DNA of 6,768 nucleotides from Flavobacteriaceae bacterium. Its GTDB lineage: Bacteria; Bacteroidota; Bacteroidia; Flavobacteriales; Flavobacteriaceae. Below the pieces are notes generated by a model. That model saw only the letters and a program-made list of their open reading frames with translations, did not search any database and was not told the origin of the DNA. The DNA is taken from assembly GCA_002714815.1 (NCBI GenBank), contig PAYI01000022.1:17069-23836 (forward strand), in the 5' to 3' direction. The position numbers and the translations under genes are program-made. Shown here in pieces: positions 1-6,160 of this stretch; within the stretch, counting starts at the first letter, position 1; each line of letters begins with the position of its first letter.

Positions 1-2745
1 TATGAAAGAGATAATGTTCTTGAATCTTATCAAAATGACGAAATTACTTGGAAAAATATTATTTCAGGATTTAATTCACAAAGTAAAGACGCATTAGATG
101 AAGAATGTAAAATTAATATAACAGAGAAGGGGGTATCTTCTCTTATTAGAAATGCGTCGGTCGTTGATTATATGGATACTCCAGAAACAAATAGTATTAT
201 GTTAGCACATTCAGCAGATACTCGCGAAGATTTTATTAAAAAGAGAATAACCCATTGTGAGATTCATCCTTCATTAATTTTTGGGTTAATGGCAAATCAA
301 GTTATTTATCCAGAAAATAATCCATATCCTCGTGATGCTTTTTCATGTGGTCAATCAAAACAAGGGGTTTCTCTTTATAATTCAAATTATCATAATAGAT
401 TTGATAAGTCGGCGTTTGTTTTAAATTATGGCCAAGTTCCTTTAACAAAAAGTAGATATTTAAAATATGCTACTCAAGAACAACATCCTTATGGTGAAAA
501 TGCAATTGTAGCTATTATGTGTTATTCTGGTTATAATGTAGAAGATGCTGTTATTATTAATGAAGGATCACTAAAAAGAGGATTATTTAGAACAACATAT
601 TATAATACTTATCAAGCATTTGAGGAAATGGAAAAAATGGGAAGTGTAAATATTGAAAAGAAATTTATGAATGTATTGGATAATAATGTTATAGGGTTGA
701 AAGCAGGATATGATTATCAACAATTAGATGAAAGAACAGGAATTGTAAAAGAAAATACGGTTGTAACTGATAAATCTGTTATTATTGGTATGGGAACAAA
801 TAGTATTACTCATATTGATACCTATGTAGATAATTCTGTTTATGCTAAGAAGGGTCAAGTAGGTATTGTTGACAAAGCTTTTATGACAGAAGGTGAAGAA
901 GGAAAAAGAATAGCAAAGGTTAGAATTAGAGGAGAAAGAATTCCTCAAATGGGAGATAAATTTTGTTCAAGAGCAGGTCAAAAAGGTACAATCGGGATCA
1001 TATTGCCTGAATGTGATATGCCTTGTACTGAAGATGGCTTGCGTCCAGATATTATTGTAAATCCTCACGCAATGCCTTCACGTATGACAATTGGTCATCT
1101 TGTAGAAACTTTAACCAGTAAAACAGCTTGTCTGTATGGAGGATTTGGCGATTGTACTGCTTTTACAAATAAAGGTCCAAAAAATGTTCAATATGGAGAG
1201 ATGTTGACCAAACAAGGATATCATTCTACTGGAAATCAAATTTTATATAATGGACAAACTGGTGAACAATTAGAAACAGAAATTTATTTCGGACCAACTT
1301 ATTATTTGAGATTAAAACATATGCCCAAAGATAAAATCAATTATCGTGCTAGAGGTCCTAGAACCGCATTAACAAGACAAACAGTTCAAGGAAGGGCAAA
1401 TAATGGCGGTTTAAGAATAGGAGAGATGGACCGCGATTGTTTAATTGCTCACGGTATGAGTCATTTTATTCAAGAATCTATGATGGTTAGAGGCGATGAA
1501 TTTAAGGTAGCTATTTGTAATAAATCTGGATGTATTGCTGTTTATAATGAAATAAATAATATTTTCCTAAGTCCAATGGCAGATGGTCCTATCAAATTTG
1601 CTGGAAATTTAGTAGATGATTTAAATGTTATAAATATAAGTAAATTTGGTAGAGATTTTAGTATTATATCTGTGCCATATGCGTTCAAATTATTGATGCA
1701 AGAACTACAAACAATGAATGTTCAAATGAGAATTATTACAGAAGATAATGTAGATCAATTAATGTCTTTAACAAAAGGAGATGATATTGAAAAATTATCA
1801 GGAGGTACTGCTACAGAAAATCAAAAATTCTTTAATGTAGAACAAGTAAGAAATTTTGTTAAATCACAAAACTCGCAACTTAAAAATAAAGAAGCTCCTG
1901 TTATTAAAGAAAAAACTCCAGAAGCGGAAGTAACTCCAGTTCCTGAATGGGAACAAGAACAACCTCTCTACGATGTTTCTATGTATGAAGGAACAAATGT
2001 TCCAGTTGATCTTAGAAAAGGTCAATATAGATTTAATAACGGAGATATTGTTGTATTTACAACAGATGCTGAACCTAGAACAAGATATAAAATTATTGAT
2101 TTTGATGATGAACAAATGGCATATATTACACAAGCAATAGAAGGTCCTTTTAAAGATAAATATAGAGATTCATGGCAGAATGATATAGAAACGCCTCCAC
2201 AAGGTCCAGTAAGTCCTGATTATGATCTAGAGACGCCTCCAGGTATTCCTTCTCCTGTAGCAGCCCCATCACCAGATAGTCCTGATTTTTCTACGTGGTA
2301 TAAACAACAAGAAGAGAAGAAACTAGCAGAAAAAGAAGGTTTTAAAGAATATTCTACTCTTCATAGAGATACACCTACACCTACTCCTGATTCTATGCAA
2401 AGTATGGATGGTTATAATGTGCCTGAAATAGATGGTAATGAAAGGTTAAGACAGGATGAAGAATTTGTTCAACAACAAAAAGAAAGATATGAAAAAGCTG
2501 TAGAAGAAGATAGAACTCCTTCAGTTGAAACACCAGATGAATCAATTGATTACGAAAGAAATCTTGGAAGTGCTGAGGATGCTAAGGAAGATGAAGCTGA
2601 AAAAATATTGAAAACTGTTAGTTCTTTGAATGAAGAAAAAACAGAAGGATTAAGTCTATTATTACCGGAAAAAGAAGAAGAAAAAAAAGAAGGAGAAGAA
2701 GATGGTGGAGATGATTCAGGAATAACAAAGAAAATAATTAAATAA
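1..2745 (+). CDS. rpb2: DNA-directed RNA polymerase subunit 2 (RPB2), 5'-partial, with long C-terminal extension
   Basis: This is the second-largest subunit of the viral RNA polymerase, which forms one side of the active-site cleft. The frame is open from base 1, so the first in-frame ATG (172) is internal: the preceding codons match the family, and VVDYMDT corresponds to the VEYID region of yeast Rpb2. Roughly 600 N-terminal residues are missing. Counting from the first codon, visible landmarks are THCEIHPS (about 83-90), GYNVED (177-182; acidic pair near metal B), GDKFCSRAGQKG (318-329; two lysines that contact nucleotide), PSRMT, LTRQTVQGR and GEMDRDC (474-480), and the end of the clamp at about 590. 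The usual C-terminal zinc site is degenerate: C506 and C511 are present, but the later Cys pair is replaced by FLSPMAD. A tail of about 325 residues follows. It has a small beta-rich, possibly SH3-like segment (about 670-715), a Pro-rich stretch (about 730-767) and a charged Glu/Lys end. The stop TAA is followed at once by TGA. Identity is very secure; the tail's function is unknown. Confidence 0.97.
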   Translation, partial: YERDNVLESYQNDEITWKNIISGFNSQSKDALDEECKINITEKGVSSLIRNASVVDYMDTPETNSIMLAHSADTREDFIKKRITHCEIHPSLIFGLMANQVIYPENNPYPRDAFSCGQSKQGVSLYNSNYHNRFDKSAFVLNYGQVPLTKSRYLKYATQEQHPYGENAIVAIMCYSGYNVEDAVIINEGSLKRGLFRTTYYNTYQAFEEMEKMGSVNIEKKFMNVLDNNVIGLKAGYDYQQLDERTGIVKENTVVTDKSVIIGMGTNSITHIDTYVDNSVYAKKGQVGIVDKAFMTEGEEGKRIAKVRIRGERIPQMGDKFCSRAGQKGTIGIILPECDMPCTEDGLRPDIIVNPHAMPSRMTIGHLVETLTSKTACLYGGFGDCTAFTNKGPKNVQYGEMLTKQGYHSTGNQILYNGQTGEQLETEIYFGPTYYLRLKHMPKDKINYRARGPRTALTRQTVQGRANNGGLRIGEMDRDCLIAHGMSHFIQESMMVRGDEFKVAICNKSGCIAVYNEINNIFLSPMADGPIKFAGNLVDDLNVINISKFGRDFSIISVPYAFKLLMQELQTMNVQMRIITEDNVDQLMSLTKGDDIEKLSGGTATENQKFFNVEQVRNFVKSQNSQLKNKEAPVIKEKTPEAEVTPVPEWEQEQPLYDVSMYEGTNVPVDLRKGQYRFNNGDIVVFTTDAEPRTRYKIIDFDDEQMAYITQAIEGPFKDKYRDSWQNDIETPPQGPVSPDYDLETPPGIPSPVAAPSPDSPDFSTWYKQQEEKKLAEKEGFKEYSTLHRDTPTPTPDSMQSMDGYNVPEIDGNERLRQDEEFVQQQKERYEKAVEEDRTPSVETPDESIDYERNLGSAEDAKEDEAEKILKTVSSLNEEKTEGLSLLLPEKEEEKKEGEEDGGDDSGITKKIIK

Positions 2746-2780
2746 TGATTTTATATAAAATTGAAAAATATATAAAATCA
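2746..2780 (+). terminator. AT-rich hairpin directly after rpb2 stop; likely transcript 3'-end signal
   Basis: A perfect 12-bp inverted repeat (arms 2746-2757 and 2769-2780, loop of 11 bases) starts at the base after the rpb2 stop codon. Mimivirus transcripts are known to be polyadenylated at hairpins that follow genes, so a 3'-end role is likely here. The sequence is very AT-rich, which makes chance palindromes more frequent, but the length and exact position argue for function. Confidence 0.55.
2757..2764 (+). promoter_or_regulatory. Mimivirus-type early promoter core AAAATTGA for rpb5
   Basis: An exact AAAATTGA octamer lies 34 bases before the rpb5 ATG in an AT-rich spacer. This octamer is the established early promoter core in mimivirus and close relatives. 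The distance is somewhat short for mimivirus but plausible for smaller relatives. It overlaps the loop of the inverted repeat that follows rpb2. It predicts early transcription of rpb5. Confidence 0.7.
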
Positions 2781-2798
2781 ATTATATAAATATAGATA

Positions 2799-3464
2799 AT
2801 GAGTAAGAAGGCCTCAAATAGTCAAACTATATCAAAAATATATTCATCTAGAAAAATTATGTTAGATTTAGCAAAAGAGCGAGGATTTGATACAACAGAC
2901 TATGAAAATTTTACAATTAATGAAATTCAAGTATTAACTACGAATAAACAATTAGATATGTTATTAGAAAAAGCTGATAAAACAAAAATATATTTTAAAT
3001 ATCATCTAGGAGGAACTGGAAGTGGATTTACAAAATTAAGAGGACCACATATTTTAGATTATATCGAAGATTTATATGAAATAGAGGAAATATTATCTAA
3101 GGAAGATGATTTGATAATAGTAACAAAGGATGAACCCAATATAGCTTTAAAGAATCTTTTAAAAATGCAATTCACACAGAAAGGTTACTATGTAAATGTT
3201 TATAATATTCATAATTATTTGTATAATATTTTAAAAAATAAACTTGTTCCAAAACACGAAATAATAGATGAAAATAGAAAGAAAGAAATAGCTGAAGAAT
3301 ATAATATAGTTGCTGAATCACAATGGCCAGAAATATCTAGATTTGATCCAGCAGCAATGGCAATAGGATTAAGACCTGGACAAGTAGTAGAAATTACTAG
3401 AAAAAGTCCTACAGCTTTAGACACAAAGTATTATAGATTATGTGTAGATGGGGGGTTAAAATAA
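2799..3464 (+). CDS. rpb5: DNA-directed RNA polymerase subunit 5 (RPB5)
   Basis: This 221-aa protein matches the length of eukaryotic Rpb5 (yeast 215 aa). The N-terminal jaw domain spans roughly residues 10-140. The C-terminal assembly domain (about 147-216), the part shared with archaeal RpoH, is clearly recognisable: LVPKHEI at 149-155, the DP pair at 183-184, then GLRPGQVVEITR at 190-201, and the S-P-T and YYR positions near the end. In the enzyme, Rpb5 sits in the lower jaw and contacts downstream DNA. The ATG at 2799 is chosen because the frame contains the whole jaw domain and the early-type promoter lies just upstream. The gene follows rpb2 by 53 bases and precedes the next ATG by only 19, so polymerase subunits are clustered here. 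No defects are seen. The family call rests on the C-terminal domain; the N-terminal domain is divergent. Confidence 0.93.
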   Translation: MSKKASNSQTISKIYSSRKIMLDLAKERGFDTTDYENFTINEIQVLTTNKQLDMLLEKADKTKIYFKYHLGGTGSGFTKLRGPHILDYIEDLYEIEEILSKEDDLIIVTKDEPNIALKNLLKMQFTQKGYYVNVYNIHNYLYNILKNKLVPKHEIIDENRKKEIAEEYNIVAESQWPEISRFDPAAMAIGLRPGQVVEITRKSPTALDTKYYRLCVDGGLK

Positions 3465-3468
3465 ATTG

Positions 3469-3472
3469 TCTA
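3469..3472 (+). promoter_or_regulatory. TCTA late-type promoter element
   Basis: TCTA lies 11 bases before the ATG at 3484, inside an AT-rich spacer of only 19 bases after rpb5. A TCTA core flanked by AT-rich sequence is the reported late motif of Cafeteria roenbergensis virus. A tetramer is weak evidence alone; its recurrence before the next two genes strengthens it. Confidence 0.4.
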
Positions 3473-3483
3473 TAGTATATAAG

Positions 3484-3909
3484 ATGGAGCCCAAACAATT
3501 AGAACAAAAAGTAAAAACTTTAAGATTTAGATGGAATAATGCTACAAAACAATATGTAGCAACTTATCCAGATGCGGCCTTAGGTTTAGATAGAACTCAA
3601 AATCAGCGAAGTTTTCAATCAATAGTTGGAGCATATAAGGATATAAATTTATTACAAGCAACATTAAAGGGTTTATTAGCGTCAAGTGGAAATTATATAA
3701 AAACACAAGATGTTAGAATTAATTTTATAAAAACAAAATATAATGATGAAAAATTAAATTTAGAAACAGCATTAGGCAATAATGAAGCCGGCAAACCTAT
3801 GAAGATAGATAAATATAATGAAAATAGTAAATCTTACATATTATCTAGTTACTATACCATTGGAATATTATCAATTAGTTATTTTATTTATAAACAATTA
3901 AAACAATAA
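3484..3909 (+). CDS. Uncharacterised 141-aa protein with C-terminal membrane anchor
   Basis: I do not recognise this family. The protein starts at the ATG at 3484 (MEPKQLEQKV); the same frame is open a little further upstream with a TTG at 3466, but that would overlap the TCTA element and non-ATG starts are not expected here. The soluble part is basic and probably mostly helical, with a compact Trp/Tyr-containing segment near the N-terminus (RFRWNNATKQYVATYPD, residues 14-30). Residues about 117-137 form one hydrophobic, Tyr-rich segment followed by a short KQLKQ tail, so a tail-anchored topology with the bulk of the protein on the cytosolic or virion-interior side is likely. There are no cysteines, unlike the two genes that follow. 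It lies 19 bases after rpb5 and 29 bases before the next gene. A late, membrane-associated virion or factory role is inference from context. Confidence 0.85.
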   Translation: MEPKQLEQKVKTLRFRWNNATKQYVATYPDAALGLDRTQNQRSFQSIVGAYKDINLLQATLKGLLASSGNYIKTQDVRINFIKTKYNDEKLNLETALGNNEAGKPMKIDKYNENSKSYILSSYYTIGILSISYFIYKQLKQ

Positions 3910-3916
3910 ATGTTTT

Positions 3917-3920
3917 TCTA
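3917..3920 (+). promoter_or_regulatory. TCTA late-type promoter element
   Basis: TCTA lies 18 bases before the ATG at 3939, within the 29-base AT-rich spacer. It resembles the late motif of Cafeteria roenbergensis virus. The element is short, so support comes mainly from its repeated position before successive genes. Confidence 0.35.
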
Positions 3921-3938
3921 TCATTAGTTTATAAATAA

Positions 3939-4976
3939 ATGTTTAAACAAGGAGAAAAATTCAAAAATAATCAAAGAAAATATAAAGCATTAATTGAGAA
4001 ATATCATTTGAATATGATATCTTTAAATCAATTGAATGTGGTGAATAACTTGAAATCTAAAAGATATGCTTGTATAAGTGAAGGATTTGATGGTGGAGCA
4101 AGTATGAATGCTGTAGAACAGAAAAATTTAGCAGAAAAAACAAAAATAGACCGATTGGAAGGACAATTCAATGATAATATGCGACAATATATTACCAAAT
4201 ATAAAACTTATTTAAAAGAATTAGCTAGTAGACAAACATCATTAAATAGTAGATTAAAGAATAAAGTAATTAGATATGGTACTAATTACTATTACATAAA
4301 TAATACCGGAATTGCTAGACAATTTACAGATGCGTCTTGGAGAGGTAAAGATGAAAGTTGTCCAAATTCAAATACGACAATAAATGCGCAAGAGTTTAGC
4401 AGATTATCATTAGGCCCTCCAATGAATATAGGCGAATTATGTAGAAGTGGTGGTTATAATGCGAAAGATCAAAGCAGTGGTTCAGCAGCTTGGGTAGATA
4501 ACTTAGGATATAAACATCTTTATACAGATTTTATAAATAGAAACAAAACTTGTCCAGCAGATACTGTTAATGTAACAGGTATTCAATTCAACGCAATACC
4601 TACAGGAAATAATTATGGACCAAATGATACTTGTAACACAATGAGTTTAGATTCTCCACTTTATGATCAACTTGTTGTTTTAAATCAAAAAATGATTTCC
4701 GATGTAACAGCTATGAAAGGAGAAGTAAATAAAATGGCAACTGAAGATGTTACACTAGATACAGATATTGAAAAACAAAAAACTATATTAACAAATACAT
4801 ATAGTGCTTTATTAAAAGAACAAAAGAAAATTAAACAGATGAAGGCTGATATAGAACAGTATAAAGCAGAAACAGAAGATCAATTTTTATCGGTTCCTTC
4901 TGTTCAAATGCATCATATGATGTGGGCTATTATAGGCGGTGCTTTTATTGCTACAATTATATATAATTCAAAATAA
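3939..4976 (+). CDS. Uncharacterised coil / duplicated Cys-domain / coil / membrane-anchor protein, 345 aa
   Basis: The family is not one I can name. Seen in order: a basic helical N-terminus; a coil-like stretch (about 58-108) holding the motif LEGQFN..M..Y.T.YKTYL.E (73-94); two tandem copies of a domain of about 50 residues (117-168 and 185-232), each with an aromatic-x-N-N/D-N-x-G start, a TD pair, a CP pair and a final Cys (C141/C168 and C205/C232); a second long coil (about 240-315); and a C-terminal hydrophobic segment (about 325-342) with a short basic end. Only one further Cys (C45) occurs, so one disulphide per repeat is plausible. Several N-x-S/T sequons lie in the repeats. No N-terminal signal peptide is seen. 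The next gene shares the coil motif and overall plan, implying a paralogous or convergent tandem pair. Late expression and a virion-membrane location are inferred. The start ATG is the first in frame and follows a TCTA element. Confidence 0.88.
   Translation: MFKQGEKFKNNQRKYKALIEKYHLNMISLNQLNVVNNLKSKRYACISEGFDGGASMNAVEQKNLAEKTKIDRLEGQFNDNMRQYITKYKTYLKELASRQTSLNSRLKNKVIRYGTNYYYINNTGIARQFTDASWRGKDESCPNSNTTINAQEFSRLSLGPPMNIGELCRSGGYNAKDQSSGSAAWVDNLGYKHLYTDFINRNKTCPADTVNVTGIQFNAIPTGNNYGPNDTCNTMSLDSPLYDQLVVLNQKMISDVTAMKGEVNKMATEDVTLDTDIEKQKTILTNTYSALLKEQKKIKQMKADIEQYKAETEDQFLSVPSVQMHHMMWAIIGGAFIATIIYNSK
4287..4442 (+). repeat. Internal protein repeat, copy A (residues 117-168 of the 345-aa protein)
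   Basis: This is the first of two diverged copies of a domain of about 50 residues. Shared positions with copy B are the aromatic-x-N-x-G start, F/Y-T-D, the Cys-Pro pair (C141), an F after an I/V-rich strand, a G, and a terminal Cys (C168). The similarity is at protein level; the DNA copies are well diverged. Confidence 0.6.
4491..4634 (+). repeat. Internal protein repeat, copy B (residues 185-232 of the 345-aa protein)
   Basis: This is the second copy of the domain, with W-V-D-N-x-G at its start, YTD at 195-197, the Cys-Pro pair at C205 and a terminal Cys at C232. It is separated from copy A by a short Gly/Ser-rich linker. Confidence 0.6.
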
Positions 4977-4985
4977 TGAATGAAC

Positions 4986-5014
4986 TTTTTTATCTCTATA
5001 TATTAGATATAAAA
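4986..5014 (+). terminator. Possible 3'-end hairpin overlapping the next start
   Basis: Arms 4986-4995 and 5005-5014 pair at nine positions with one T-T mismatch around a 9-base loop. It follows the stop of the 345-aa gene by nine bases and ends on the first base of the next ATG. A giant-virus transcript-end hairpin is possible, but the strong AT bias makes chance pairing a real alternative. Confidence 0.35.
4995..4998 (+). promoter_or_regulatory. TCTA late-type promoter element
   Basis: TCTA lies 15 bases before the ATG at 5014, with AT-rich sequence on both sides, as in the late motif of Cafeteria roenbergensis virus. It sits at the stem-loop junction of the possible hairpin in the same spacer. 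Confidence 0.4.
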
Positions 5015-6135
5015 TGGTTTTTAGCGAACTTTTAGATAGTTTAAAAGGGTTATTATCTTCTAATGATGAGACCCCTATATCAAATAATCAACCTAATACA
5101 GAATTAATAAATGAATTATCTCAAGGAATGGCTTTATTAAATACTAGAAAAGAACAATTAGATAAATTAAAAAGTAGGATGAAATTAATAGAAAATATAA
5201 CAGGATTTGCTCAAGGGAAACAAACATTAAAAGATACATCAACAAGGGAATTACAAATTTTACAAAAATTAGAACAAGACTATAATAGACAATTAAGTAG
5301 TTATTCTACTAATTATAAAACCTTTATGAGTGAATATCAAAAAGGAGTGGATGATGTAAAGAAATGTAAGGCAAATTGTATGACTTCTATTCCTAGAGGA
5401 AGTAGTGCTTGGTCATATAAACGCCAAGCTTGTCAAGCTGGATGTGATTTATATGGTCCTTATGTTTCTCCTTGTGAAGATACATTTAAAACTTCAAGAA
5501 TTGGTAGTAAAAATTGCAAACAATCAACAGCTGGAAGATGTCAAAATGGACAAGTAGAATTAGGTATGAATAATATTGTAACAAGTAGTAATTATGCGGA
5601 TGCTGCTGGAATAACTATAAAAGATGGATGTTGTGATTGTGGTGGTGGATCAGGTGGACCACCTTCAACAAAGATGCGTGGAAAAAATATAACAAAATGC
5701 GAGCAAATTCCAACAGCTTTTGGTTATACAGGTTCTAATGGAAATTATATGACAACAGCTTGTTATAATGCTAGAGTAACAAGTGCGGCAGCAAATAAAA
5801 ATTTACATACAAAATACTCCGCATTGGCAAATGAAAATGCGGAATTAATAGCAACTGCTCAAAAAATATTTGACAAGATTCAAGCACTAAGTCAAACTGA
5901 TTTGAAAATTCAAAATAAAATAGATACAAAGGATTTTGATTTGAAAAATCAATTAGCAGAATATGGGACAATATATGCTGATATATTAGCTAGACAAGGA
6001 AAGAAAGATCAAACAATAGATGGACAATTAGAAGATATTCGTTATAAAGAAGACAGTCAGCAACTACGATTATGGATATGGACAGGTTTAGCAATTTTAA
6101 CTATTTTATTTGCTATTCAACGAATGAGAAAATAA
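5014..6135 (+). CDS. Uncharacterised coil / 12-cysteine domain / coil / membrane-anchor protein, 373 aa
   Basis: I do not recognise a named family. Seen in order: a short amphipathic N-terminus; a coil (about 30-113) containing LEQDYN..L..Y.T.YKTFM.E (86-107), which lines up without gaps with the motif in the preceding gene; a central region with all 12 Cys (118, 122, 140, 144, 154, 168, 176, 206, 207, 209, 229, 250), including two C-x3-C pairs 17 residues apart and a CCDC cluster followed by a Gly-rich linker (GGGSGG); a second coil (about 260-345); and a hydrophobic segment (about 352-368) with the basic end QRMRK. The even cysteine count suggests a disulphide-bonded domain, and viruses of this group usually encode an Erv1-like thiol oxidase, although none is in the window. 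Metal binding by the CCDC cluster is an alternative. The positive C-terminal end fits an anchor with the N-terminal bulk on the opposite side. Late virion membrane function is inferred. Confidence 0.88.
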   Translation: MVFSELLDSLKGLLSSNDETPISNNQPNTELINELSQGMALLNTRKEQLDKLKSRMKLIENITGFAQGKQTLKDTSTRELQILQKLEQDYNRQLSSYSTNYKTFMSEYQKGVDDVKKCKANCMTSIPRGSSAWSYKRQACQAGCDLYGPYVSPCEDTFKTSRIGSKNCKQSTAGRCQNGQVELGMNNIVTSSNYADAAGITIKDGCCDCGGGSGGPPSTKMRGKNITKCEQIPTAFGYTGSNGNYMTTACYNARVTSAAANKNLHTKYSALANENAELIATAQKIFDKIQALSQTDLKIQNKIDTKDFDLKNQLAEYGTIYADILARQGKKDQTIDGQLEDIRYKEDSQQLRLWIWTGLAILTILFAIQRMRK

Positions 6136-6160
6136 TTTTATAGCTATTTATTATATATTA

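Noticed and set aside
172..174. ATG at 172 as the start of the RPB2 gene
   Set aside because: The frame is open and family-like from base 1, and the residues before this ATG align with RPB2; it is an internal methionine of a truncated gene.
724..948. Reverse-strand reading frame inside rpb2
   Set aside because: Low-complexity Asn/Ser/Phe-rich translation antisense to strongly conserved RPB2 sequence; a shadow.
529..1440. Possible intein in RPB2, as known in some giant viruses
   Set aside because: The conserved blocks GYNVED, GDKFCSRAGQKG and GEMDRDC are uninterrupted; an intein upstream of the window cannot be excluded.
1864..2133. Reverse-strand reading frame inside the RPB2 tail
   Set aside because: Phe/Asn/Ile-rich shadow of the AT-rich coding strand, with no recognisable domain. 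The forward frame is continuous with RPB2.
3215..3424. Reverse-strand reading frame inside rpb5
   Set aside because: Antisense to the conserved RPB5 assembly domain; no independent evidence.
3466..3468. TTG as start of the gene after rpb5 (giving 147 aa)
   Set aside because: Non-ATG starts are not expected in this virus type, and the TCTA element lies between TTG and the ATG at 3484.
3940..3949. Palindrome TGTTTAAACA at the start of the 345-aa gene as an operator or hairpin
   Set aside because: It has no loop and lies partly in the coding start; such short AT-rich palindromes are expected by chance.
5771..5971. Reverse-strand reading frame inside the 373-aa gene
   Set aside because: Shadow of a coiled-coil coding region, biased composition, no promoter motif.
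6140..6147. Palindrome ATAGCTAT and GCTA as terminator or late promoter before the last gene
   Set aside because: Too short for a hairpin, and GCTA differs from the TCTA core; no firm support.
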